A stretch of DNA of 64,000 nucleotides. It comes from Siphonodentalium dalli. Taxonomy: Eukaryota > Mollusca > Scaphopoda > Gadilida > Siphonodentaliidae. A program made the position numbers and the translations under genes. The DNA is taken from positions 263,171,863-263,235,862 of the forward strand of contig CP136064.1 in the NCBI GenBank assembly GCA_032622095.1, read 5' to 3'. Position 1 is the first letter of the stretch. Each line of letters begins with the position of its first letter. Positions 46,400 through 56,937 of this stretch are shown here, one piece after another. The notes beneath the pieces are model-generated. The model was not told the origin of the DNA, searched no databases, and saw only the letters and a list, made by a program, of their open reading frames with translations.

Positions 46400-47615
46400 A
46401 GTAATTAGTGTGTGTGAGTGGGTACAACCAGTAATTATATAGTGTGCGTGTGTGTGTGTGGGGGGGGGGGGGCAACCAGTAAGTAATTAGTGGGGGGTCC
46501 AACCAGTAACTAGTGTAAGGGGGGACCAACAGTAATTAGTGTGTGGGAGGGGGTCCAACCAGTAATTGGTGTGTGTGTGAGTGGGTACAACCAGTAATTA
46601 GTGTGGAGGGGTCCAACCAGTAATTAGTGTTTGGGAGGGGGTACAACCAGTAATTAGTGTGTGTGGGAGTGGGTACAACCAGTAATTAGTGGGAGTGGGT
46701 ACAACCAGTAATTAGTGTGTGGGAGTGGGTACAACCAGTAATTAGTGTGTGGGAGTGGGTACAACCAGTAATTAGTGTGTGTGGGAGTGGGTACAACCAG
46801 TAATTAGCGTGTGGGAGTGGGTCCAACCAGTAATTAGTGTGTGTGGGAGTGGGTAATTAGTGTGTGGGAGTGGGCACAACCAGTAATTAGTATGTGGGAG
46901 TGGGTACAACCAGTAATTAGTGTGTGGGAGGGGGTCCAACCAGTAATTAGTGTGTGGGAGGGGGTCCAACCAGTAATTAGTGTGTGGGAGTGGGTACAAC
47001 CAGTAATTAGTGTGGAGGGGGTCAACCAGTAATTAGTGTGTGGGAGGGGGTACAACCAGTAATTAGTGTGTGGGAGGGGGTCCAACCAGTGATTAGTGGG
47101 TGGGAGGGGGTACAACCAGTAATTAGTGTGGAGGGGGTCAACCAGTAATTAGTGTGTGGGAGTGGGTGCAACCAGTAATTAGTGTGTGGGAGTGGGTACA
47201 ACCAGTAATTAGTGTGGAGGGGGTCAACCAGTAATTAGTGTGTGGGAGTGGGTGCAACCAGTAATTAGTGTGTGGGAGGGAGTACAACCAGTAATTAGTG
47301 TGTGGGAGGGGTCCAACCAGTAATTAGTGTGTGGGAGGGGGTCCAACCAGTAATTAGTGTGTGGGAGGTGGTCCAACCAGTAATTAGTGTGTGGGAGTGG
47401 GTACAACCAGTAATTATATTGTGTGTGTGTGGGGGGGGGGGGACCAGTAAGTAAATAGTGGGGGGTCCAACCAGTAATTAGTGTGAGGGGGGGGGTCCAA
47501 CAGTAATTAGTGTGTGGGAGGGGGTCCAATCAGTAATTGGTGTGTGTGTGTGGGGGGTCCAATTAGTAATTAGTGTTTGGGTGTGAGGGGGGTCCAACCA
47601 GTAATGGACCTATCC
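46400..47615. repeat. GT-rich 26-35-bp tandem array
   Basis: About 40 units with AACCAGTAATTAGTGTGTGG, GAGTGGGTAC or GAGGGGGTCC. Unit length varies through the G-run and GT-run. The edges (46,455-46,475; 47,430-47,445) contain G10-12 runs. Strong G/C strand asymmetry; the open minus frames rich in Pro, His, Thr are repeat-derived. Confidence 0.95.
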
Positions 47616-47767
47616 GTAGGGACCGCCCCAATTTCAATCATAGCCAATGAGCCGATAGCTCAAACCCGGAAGCGACATACGCCTGCATAGTGATATGAAT
47701 CGCACCACAAGCGGCTGCCTAGATACCATAGTAAGCTATAGGAAAATTACGAACACGAGAGCAAAAT

Positions 47768-47900
47768 ATGTCTTTAAAAGCTACAATGGTGTTGAAATGT
47801 GCATGGGGAACATGTCCGGTTGACGAACGATATTTATACAAATATCCCGGAGTGTTTTAGTTCGGTTTCCTAAACCAGGACGTACTAAAGACAGCATATA
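47768..47900 (+). pseudogene. THAP-type zinc finger N-terminus (broken)
   Basis: Starting at ATG 47,768 the frame reads MSLKATMVLKCAWGTCPVDE then RYLYKYPG; after a shift of frame it continues VRFPKPGRTKDSI. THAP domains begin with C-x(4)-C (here CAWGTC), then D.RY and a conserved F-P-K-P segment, followed by a W and the remaining C-x-H ligands, which are not found downstream. About 45 of about 90 residues are present. THAP domains bind DNA and occur in P-element-like transposases and host regulators. The break is a frameshift between GVF and VRF; a sequencing indel is the alternative. Confidence 0.6.
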
Positions 47901-49142
47901 ATCAACGGGGTATCTTCGAGTTGTTTAAATTTTTCAATCTCCTGACACAACACTTTTGAAATTCTGTAAATAAATAGAAGCTCATTTAGTATTTAATTTG
48001 TTGAGCAGATGTGTCCATGAGTAATATATATGTTGTGTTACTTTATGAAAACATTTTATCACCTTGCGATAATGTTATAACTTGCCATAGGGGGAATGGG
48101 AAGTTAGCAAAACAAACCATAACACCTCAGCTAGGGGCTCGATTACTAAATACCAACAGCCCCTTAAATGTTCACACTTCCTATTAGTCTGGTCGATAAA
48201 CTCAAATTTTAGGGTCAACCTAGAAAAAATTCGGACTAAGTTGGTTTTTATACCATTTTGAAGAGGAAGCTCTCCTCTATAACATATCCAAAATCCGCTA
48301 AAATCCGCTTTGAGCATTTTTTGTAATTCAAGATGGCGTCCAAGATGGCTGCCATTTTCCTATAAGTCAGATTGATGCAATTATAGTGAGAACAACTTGT
48401 CATATGTATACACATGTATACATTTTTGTGAAGCTAAGACATAACGCCACCTTTATGTGCCAAAATTGGAACTCCCCGTCCAATATGGCCGCCAAAATGG
48501 CGACCGGAAGTGGATTTTTTACGTTTTTACTAATATCTTTAAGATAAGTTTCTGTGGTTTGGAACTAGTGGAGAATTGTGACTTTATTTTGTATTTAGCA
48601 TGTTAACTGACCATTGGAGCAATGGAATATGCTGTTCGTTGGTTCCACACCCCTTCCAATCACTCAAAAATTCGATTTTACAAAACGCGGTATAACATTT
48701 CACAAAAGATCCCCATTGGGATTCTAGTCATATTTCACCAAGAAGACTGAAGAAGAGGGAAGTACTGTGCAATGTAAGTGATGCATTCTATATCTTATTG
48801 ATATTTGAAATCAATGGTACCAAAATTGCCACTTTGGCTCAAAATGGCTGCAAAAATGTGGAAAATGGTAATTATTATCCCAGCGTGTCATTCAACCGCT
48901 TACAAGTTGTGGTGATGCACACAATTGACTATTCTGACTTATAGACATTGAATACCAACATTTCTTATGCACCTTGATTAATTTTTACTATTTACTATTC
49001 TGAAATTACCAGAATTATGGGATTTTTCTATCACAAACAGCATCAAACTCGGCAAAAAATCACTTTTCATGTTTGGACCATATTTTTCAAGTAAAATGGA
49101 ACTATCTTTGGTATCAAATGTTCTTTTTATTTTGATATGCCT

Positions 49143-49858
49143 TAAATTTGTCATAGTGTGGTGTTTTAGACAATATCACACAAGATGACATGCAAAATGG
49201 CAACCAAATTTGGTAAAAAGTTTATATTCCGAACAGTATTCTCTGCTGTTCCGAAATGGTAGCAAATTGTGACTCATTTGGTTATTAAACATGCTACTTA
49301 ATCAACTGACAACTAAATCTTATAGTTTGGTTGTCCCAGCACCTTATGAAGTACGACAAATTCATTTTAAGGGATGCAGTATGGATTTTGCCGAACACCT
49401 CTTTTGGGATTCTGTCCATGTTTTTAACGGAAACAGACAGAACGTTGAAACTGAACTGAAATGGGTCATATTATGTGGCTATTCTGGCCCGATTAGCATC
49501 AATTGATTAACTTATAAACTATTTTGTCAGGAAAACCTTAAATGTGTCATAGTGTGGTGTTTTAGACAATATCACACAAGATGACATGCAAAATGGCAAC
49601 CAAATTTGGTAAAAAGTTTATATTCCGAACAGTATTCTCTGCTGTTCCGAAATGGTAGCAAATTGTGACTCATTTGGTTATTAAACATGCTACTTAATCA
49701 ATTTTGCCGAACACCTCTTTTGGGATTCTGTCCATGTTTTTAACGGAAACAGACAGAACGTTGAAACTGAACTGAAATGGGTCATATTATGTGGCTATTC
49801 TGGCCCATTAGCATCAATTGATTAACTTATAAACTATTTTGTCAGGAAAACCGTTTTC
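49143..49858. repeat. Direct duplication inside the F4 left arm
   Basis: A 396-bp unit (49,143-49,538) is followed by a second copy (49,539-49,858) that lacks about 80 bp (equivalent to 49,306-49,386). The two are otherwise nearly identical (TGTCATAGTGTGGTGTTTTA; CAAATTTGGTAAAAAGTTTA; ACGGAAACAGACAGAACG). The right arm has only one copy. Confidence 0.9.
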
Positions 49859-49989
49859 TTCACATTGCATATAAAACGCAATTCATGTGGAGAACACTCT
49901 GATATTACCACTACCGATTAACATTTCCTTGAGTTATTGTGGAATGCGATAGTCACCCAAGGGTGCACGAGTACAAATTACTTATGAGC

Positions 49990-51590
49990 ATGCAGTCACT
50001 CCATATATACATTGACACCACATAAATGGCCATGTCCACTCGCTGTATAGACATACACATCACCCATTACCATACAGCCACACTTGGGTTTACCCATACA
50101 CCAACGTATGGCCCTATAGCCGTGAATAACCATGGAGACACACCAGGTATACACATACACCTCACACAACATGTATACATATTCACTACATACATGAACA
50201 CAAAGTAACCTCTTCAGTCTGGTATACCTATTCGCCTCACCATAGGTCATACAGTCGTCACTCCATGTATATTTATTTGCCACATGCATAGCTATATAGC
50301 CACTAAAGATATACATATACACCCACCGATGACCATGCAGTCACTCCTGATATACCTGTTCGCTACATCCATGATCATACATCACTTCTTGTATACATAT
50401 TTGCCTCACCAGTGGTCATACAGTCTCACTCCCTGTATATGTACATATTTGCGACACCCGTGGCCATATAGCCACCCAAGATATACATATATACCAACCC
50501 AAAACCATAGAGTAACTCCATGTATATACATATAGACCTCACCAATGGCATTACACCCCTTCTAGATATACCAATGTCCCGCACCGCGCACACGGCCATT
50601 CATACACTCCAGACTTGCATATACACTTGACCCATGGCAATTCAGCCTCTCGCTGTATACGCATAAACCACATTCGTGATCATAGTCACTCCTTGCATAT
50701 CAATTCACCCCACCATTAATTTTGCCATACTGTCAATCCATATATACAAATTGGCCGTGTCATGGCCATATAGTCACTCATAATATACATATACACCTCA
50801 CCCATGACCACAGCGTCACTCCAGGTGTGTATATATACCTCATCAATGGCCATACATCCCTTCTAGATAGACCAATACCCCGCACACACGGCCATTCGTA
50901 CACTTCAGACTTGCATATACAGCTCAACCGTGACAATTCAGCCACTCGATGTATACTTATACACCGTTTACATGAGCATTCAGCTATTCATTGTATGCTT
51001 GTACACACCACCAACGACAATACAATAGGCCTACATATAAACATATACATCCCACCCATCATCATGAGGTCACTCTATATACACTGGCCGCCAATGGCCA
51101 TCAAAGTGTACTCCAGGTATGCATATACACTTCAACAATGACCGTGCAGTCATTCCATGTACACATATACACATTGCCCATAACCATACAACAACACCCT
51201 ATTTATACATACACCCATCCATTACCATACATCCAACATATGTATACATATACACCCAGCCATGACAATACAGCCACCCAATGTACACCTGTACAACCCA
51301 CCCCTGACCACACACTCACTCCATATATACATACAGGACAGTGTAGCTACTCTCGTTATGCCCATACACCACTTCAATGACCAGACAGCCACTCACTGTA
51401 AACATGTTCACCTCACACGTCACCATACATCTACTCCTTATATACCTATACATATCACCATGGACATCCCATCCATGAGCATATAGTCACACATTGTATA
51501 ACTATTCACATCATTCATGAATACAATAATTCCATGTATACCTACTCACATCGCCTATGACCATACAGTCAACAGACATACACACTATAT
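49990..51590. repeat. Degenerate 42-bp tandem array in the F4 loop
   Basis: Units spaced about 40-49 bp, commonly 42, built on ATACATATACACCTCACCCA, TGACCATACAGTCACTCCA. About 38 copies at low mutual identity, so the array is old. Because 42 is a multiple of three, plus-strand frames rich in His, Tyr, Ile, Thr stay open for up to 139 codons; they carry no recognisable domain. Confidence 0.88.
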
Positions 51591-52982
51591 TAAGTTGAAT
51601 AAGGTTGATGCTAATGGGCCAGAATAGCCACATAATATGTTCCCTCTCAGTTCCGTTTCAAGGTTCTGCCCATTTCCGTTCAAAAACAAGGACGTTTTTG
51701 TTTGGCAAAATCCATATTGCATTCCTCAAAATTAACTTGTCATGCCTCGTATGGTACCGGAACAACCAGAATAGAACATTTAGTTGATTAAGTAGCATGT
51801 GAGTCACAATTGATTATGTATACATATACACCACATATATGCACATATGCATATGTATATAATAATGTTTACCAAATTTGGTTGCCATTTTGGAAGCCAT
51901 CTTGAGTAATTTTGTCTAAAACACCTCAGTGTGACACATGTAACAATAAACATCTTTGATACCAAACATAGTTCCATTTTACTTTTAAAAAATGGCTCAA
52001 ACCTGAACAGCGATTTTTTCCCGATTTTGATATCAGGTTTGTGACAGAAAATTTCGAATAATTCTGGTAATTTCAGTGGTCAAACTAGTAACAAATACCC
52101 AAGGTACATCAGAAATGTTAGTGGTCAAGCTATATAAGACAGAATAGTCAAGTGTGTGCATCACCACAACGTGTAAGCGGTTGCATGGCACGCTGGGATA
52201 ATAATTACCATTTTCCATATTTTGGCGGGCATTTTGCCAGCCATTTTATGCCAAAATGACAATTTTGGTACCATTGAGTTCAAATATCAATAAGATATAG
52301 AATGCATCACTTACATTGCACAGTTCTTCCCACTTCTTGATTAAATATGACTAGAATCCTAATGGGGATCTTTTGTGAAATGTTATACCGCGTTTTGTAA
52401 AATCGATTTTTTGAGTGATCGGAAGGGGTGTGGACCCCACGAACAGCATATTTCATTGTTACAATGGTCAGTTAACATGCTAAATACAAAATAAAGTCAC
52501 TATTCTCAACTATTTCCAAACCACAGAAACTTATCTTAAAGATATTAGTAAAAAAAACGTAAACATTCCACTTCCGGTCGCCATTTTGGCGGCCATCTTG
52601 GACGGGGAGTTCCAATTTTGGCACATACAGGTGGCGTTATGTCTTAGCTTCACAAAAATGTATACATGTGTATACATATGACAAGATGTTCTCACTATAA
52701 TTGCATCAAGCTGACTTATAGGAAAATGGCAGCCATCTTGGACGCCATCTTGAATTACAAAAAATGCTCAAAGCGGATTTTGGATATGTTATAGACGATA
52801 TATTCCTGTTCAAGATGGTATACAAACCAACTTAGTCCAAATTTGTTCTAGGTCAAACCTTTTATCGACCAGACTATATACTGAATGGGGTATGTTGTTT
52901 CACAATGCTTTGTCGGTATGATAAAGGTGATGACAGGAAGTATGATACTATTAATTTCACCGTGTGCTTGCGTAAATACTAA

Positions 52983-53367
52983 TCACTGGTAATAAAATTG
53001 AACAATGACAACAAATGGGTCATTAATGATACTTGAATAAACTGGTTGTATTTTCGTTTGTCGTGGGACATGCCATTGTTGAGGAACACTTGTGCAACTA
53101 AGATGGTCGGGAGCAGATGGAATGTTGTGTAACTTCAAACCCTGAAGTGTTTTATCAATCCAATAACATGAGAGCACATTCCAACTAACCTAAAATAAAA
53201 GAGACAGAGATATCCACTGTAATATATCCCTGGGTATAATAATTAAGCCCCTTTTCTTGTGCCCTTTTTGATAATTTATCAATGTCGGGTAAATAACAAA
53301 CATTGATATCGTCTGGAACATTTAAAAGCGAACTTGAAACACAAGACCCGTTCTCATCGGAAGCCAT
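52983..53367 (-). pseudogene. SWIM zinc-finger protein fragment with frameshift
   Basis: On the minus strand a first coding block starts at ATG 53,367 (MASDENGSC...) and contains DIDKLSKRAQEKGLNYYTQG near 53,240-53,295, the start of the domain found in SWIM-type zinc-finger proteins that accompany YqaJ-like nucleases in invertebrates. A second block follows a pyrimidine-rich acceptor (TTTATTTTAG at about 53,190-53,199): one frame reads VGMCSHVIGLIK (the C-x-H half of the SWIM finger), and after the loss of one A in an A4 run the next frame reads TLQGLKLHNIP and CTSVPQQWHVPRQTK. The C-x-C half and about 40 residues are missing between the blocks, so the locus is deleted or mis-assembled. Confidence 0.6.
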
Positions 53368-54020
53368 TTCAGCACTGAAGATATAGCGAAATTGATATGG
53401 CTTGTGATGCGTAGTAACAGTAACCATGCAGACTACAGGTGGGCGGGACGTACGGATAGATCCATTAGTTTGAAGTTGGTTGTTTTAGGCAAGAATTCGA
53501 AATATTTCCTACTTTCGGTCGCCATTTTTGGACTGCATGAAATGGCACCACCCCTCTGCCCCACATCAGCTGAAATTTCCACCCTTATGGAGGTGTTAAG
53601 TTGGATATTACCAACAGTTGGAAAATTGGGTGCATATATAATTTCGACTTGTAAATATCGGCCTGCTTCAACGGGGAAGGTTCAATTGGAAACACTAAGG
53701 TGGACACCCCCCCCCCACCCCAATATGGACCCTATAGCCACGTTCCTCTCAAAGTGCATGTTTCTGTTCTGTGTTCGTCTCATTGACCGATTCAAAGTGT
53801 AGATTAATTAACCCTTTCTATATTAATTGAATTAATTAAGTGTACATTGGAATGTCCTATTATTCATTTGGAGGGATGTTCATATTAGGATACATGAGCA
53901 GACAGCCAGATTAACCCTTTACCCAGCCTAAAATATCTTCGGTCTGTCTCAATAACACCATACAAATATGGATATCATTGGAACCGGTTTATTGACCACA
54001 TTGTGATGGTTACAGTTATG
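53368..54020. other. No gene supported
   Basis: A 136-codon plus-strand frame at 53,392-53,802 overlaps the promoter side of the SWIM fragment and has no recognisable domain. TTAACCCTTTCTATATTAAT at 53,807 resembles the 66-bp satellite monomer and the ends of AACCCTTT-type foldbacks. Confidence 0.4.
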
Positions 54021-54026
54021 CCCTGT

Positions 54027-54293
54027 GCCAATGCATTCTCTTATATATTCGAGTCGACCATAGGTCGCCTCGCATATATAAGAGAATGCATTGGTCTAAA
54101 AAAAAAAATAACACTTTTTACCATTTTTTCTTACATTCTTTAACAATTTTATAATTTTTTCTTACATTTTTTAGAATATTTTTCTACATCCTTTGACAAT
54201 TTTATCATTTTTAATATGTGTTAAGCCAATGCCTTCTCTTATATATGCGAGGCGACCTATGGTCGACTCGCATATATAAGAGAATGCATTGGC
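54027..54293. mobile_element. Paired HP1 palindromes (copies 6 and 7)
   Basis: Palindromes at 54,027-54,094 and 54,225-54,293 face each other across a T-rich centre (TTTTTTCTTACATTCTTTAA). Outer flanks CCCTGTG on the left and CACAGGG on the right are inverted, as in the 9,166-9,621 element. So the same composite occurs twice. Confidence 0.85.
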
Positions 54294-55764
54294 ACAGGGC
54301 CGTTCTGTTGGATAATACAAGTGTGCCTATTGATCGATGGGAATGTTTAGATAATAAGGCCAATTGTCGTTTGTGGAAATTTTTATGTGAACATGTCTAA
54401 TAGAACTACTCGTCGATGAGTATTTAGTATAGAAATTGTTAATTAAAGACACGGGCGGTGTTGGCGGTGGGTATGCTGTTAAATTGTTCACCTCCGTCAA
54501 AAACCGCCATAAACAGAAAGAATAGTAAAAAAAAGAAGACAGACCTTGTTCTTATACCAATCAGAAAATATGGCATAAACAGTATGTTATTGTCAATTTT
54601 TCCCCTGTGTTATGTAAACAAAAGCAAAAAAAAGTTACGTTACCTGGCTTTTGTTTAGATCCGGATATGGTAAACATAAAGAGCGTTATTTGTTACTGTT
54701 TTCCTGATATGGAAAAAATAAAGAGCGTTTATATAATTTTTGTGTGATTAACCAATAGAATTGCGCTGTGTTATGTAAACAGAAGCAAAACTTCTGTAAC
54801 ACGAGCAGGCTCTTGTTTACGTACCCAATCGTACGTCTTGACGACAATATACTATATAGGCGCTGATTATATGTTTGACATATTTGACATATATTTTTTA
54901 ACATTCCTTCTGTTGGTGGCGATTTGAACAAATATGAATATTTCTGCAACGGACGCCGCTCGTGCCTTTAAACATCGCTATTTGGTATCATAAACTTTAA
55001 AGTCCTTTAATGGGACATGAATATATATACGTGTGATATGCTATAATGTCGCAGAGTGCGTTAGACTACACAACAACATGCACGTATACATCGAGTCTAA
55101 ATCGCAGCATGAAGAATCGTCACATAAAGCGGCTTACTACAGGATGACTGATTATTATATAATTCATGCATAAGCTCTGTGGGGAAACCACAAATAAAAT
55201 GCTAATGAGGCGTTAAATGAAAGAAGCCACCCATTCTGGTTCGATTCTATAAACTTTCTGCTCGTGTGTTCAGGGACGTGGCGAGATGATCTCCGTTTTG
55301 GTGTGCCATTTAAAGTGCACACCACATTGAACCAGACCAAATTCCCTGAGTTTGCAAAATTCCATTTGCCCCCTCCTTATGAATTGAAACTTTGCAACTG
55401 GTATTTCAAGCATTCCAACTGTTGGAAATTACCAACGTGATGTTTTTCGTCCACAGTTTTGACTAAAAATAGGCGACTAATGGTCATAAAACAATAAATT
55501 ATCCACTAATTACTGTTTGGAAAATCAAACTATGAGAACAATTCGAGCATTATATTTGGTGTGAAATTTGCAACTAATATTTTGTCAGGCATGAAAGTTC
55601 CAACTGTTGACCAAAGTTGGGGGGGGGGGGGTGAGTACCCACAGTCCCCCGCCATGCATCTGTCGCCACTTTCCTGGTCGTGCTTTGCTGTGTATATGTG
55701 TAAACTATGCTCTAACACGAACAAGTGCACCGCACGGAAAAGGAGGCCTTTCCCAAGAGCTTTG
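54294..55764. other. No gene supported; F3-type motif pair
   Basis: GGATATGGTAAACATAAAGA, GCGTTATTTG at about 54,662 and CTGATATGGAAAAAATAAAG, AGCGTTTAT at about 54,706 are two direct copies of the F3 arm motif. A G11 run lies at 55,619-55,630. Nothing else is recognisable. Confidence 0.45.
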
Positions 55765-55768
55765 TTAA

Positions 55769-56236
55769 AGGCCCACTTAATTTTCGAACCCCCAGATTAA
55801 TTTATTTAAAATGTATGCCATATTATTTACCATTTGAAAGAGGAAGCTCCAAAACATTGTATTATCAACTTATCCGGTGTAATAAACTGTGGATATGTTG
55901 TTTTTGTTGAGTTGCCAATGTGTTTCGTCATAAAGATTGAAGTAAAAATCAGTATTATTTTCAATGCAGGGGGATTAACTCTATATATTAAAGATAGAGT
56001 TCTTCCCCTTTCATTGAACAAGTTTGAATTCTGGGTGCCAGAGTGGGGGGGGGGGGGGGGTGGGGGGAGTCTTCAGCAGTTTTCTATTTCTCTGTGGGCA
56101 TCTTCTCAGTTGCAGATGTTTCAAATAGTGATGAATTATAGTATTTTAATCATATTTTATGGCATAGATTGTAATTAAAATCGTATATCAAGTCACTATA
56201 CATAAAAATCGGAGACAGAAAAATTAAGTGGGCCTT
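55769..56236. mobile_element. TTAA-target MITE, AGGCCCAC ends, copy 2
   Basis: Starts AGGCCCACTTAATTTTCGA, ends AAATTAAGTGGGCCT, TTAA on both sides (55,765-55,768; 56,237-56,240). Interior matches 20,599-21,058 with small indels and a G15-type run at 56,044-56,060. Its plus-strand frame MKEEAPKHCIINLSGVI parallels that of copy 1, with a 3-bp in-frame difference. Confidence 0.9.
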
Positions 56237-56271
56237 TAATTGTCTGAGGCGGCTTAATTTGAAACATGTCT

Positions 56272-56690
56272 TAACCCTTTCATGATGGGAACTTCCTGAA
56301 TATTTGCGAAAACTCTGTGCTTCACATATACAATAGAATGCATTGGCTTAACAAATTTTATATTATTGTTTTTATAATTGGTTAAAGAATGTGAAAAAAA
56401 AATTAAAAAGTGATACAAAATTGTTAAAGAATGTAAGAAATAATGATACAAATGTAAAACAAATTGATAAAAAAAAATGATAAAATTGTTAAAGAAGATA
56501 AGACAAAATAAAAAAAAATGATAAAGAATGTAAGAAAAATTGATGGAAAATTAAAAAAAAAAAAATGTTAGACCACGGCATTCTGTTATATATGTGAGGC
56601 AACCTATGGTCGACTCACATATATAAGATAATACATTGGCACAGGGTCTTTAATGTTGCACCAGCACAGCTCCCATCACGAAATGGACAA
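56272..56690. mobile_element. Paired HP1 element, left palindrome degenerate
   Basis: Ends TTTCATGATGGGAACTTCCT and inverse-like AGCTCCCATCACGAAATGG. The left HP1 is reduced to a half (about 56,321-56,348, ending GAATGCATTGGCTTAACAAA); the right HP1 (56,571-56,640) is complete with several arm substitutions, some of them matched on both arms (TGTGAG/CTCACA instead of GCGAG/CTCGC). Confidence 0.75.
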
Positions 56691-56937
56691 TCAGGCCTGC
56701 AATGACTGGACAACAGCTGTAGCATGCGGATGTCATTCATTCCGTTGTGGTTCATCATTCACATACGATCTAAACTGACGACATTATAGATAGGAATTAA
56801 GGTATTTCACACTACTATATATTTAGGACTTTAGAAGTGGTCAAACATGCTACGTACACCATGCTACCTCATGAGCAGGCCTGGATATAGTGTGTCTGAA
56901 TGAGATTTGCAGAGTGAATTTAGTGATGATCAAGCCT

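Larger units (their letters stand above)
48185..52876. mobile_element. Giant foldback element F4 (4.7 kb)
   Basis: Left arm 48,185 to about 49,510 is repeated inverted at about 51,597-52,876. Shared landmarks, outer to inner: TAGTCTGGTCGATAAA, CATATCCAAAATCCGCT, AGATGGCGTCCAAGATGGCT, ATGTATACACATGTATACAT, GACATAACGCCACCT, CGACCGGAAGTGGA, GAGCAATG..ATATGCTGTTCGT, CATTTGGTTA-type and TTATGTGGCTATTCTGGCCC. Loop (49,860-51,590) is a tandem array. No transposase is visible, so it would be mobilised in trans. Outer boundaries are where similarity stops; no target duplication resolved. Confidence 0.88.

Noticed and set aside
46772-47529. Pro/His/Thr-rich frames
   Set aside because: By-products of the GT-rich tandem array; no gene-like start or flanking exon.
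50284-51380. His/Tyr/Ile-rich frames of 74-139 codons
   Set aside because: Arise from the 42-bp array in the F4 loop. The period is a multiple of three, so frames stay open, but units diverge without preserving residues.
53392-53802. 136-codon plus-strand frame
   Set aside because: No recognisable domain; overlaps the antisense of the SWIM fragment and its upstream region, contains a C-run and a low-complexity Pro stretch.
55230-55260. tRNA-like GGTTCGATTC box B
   Set aside because: No matching box A at the right distance and no cloverleaf can be drawn.
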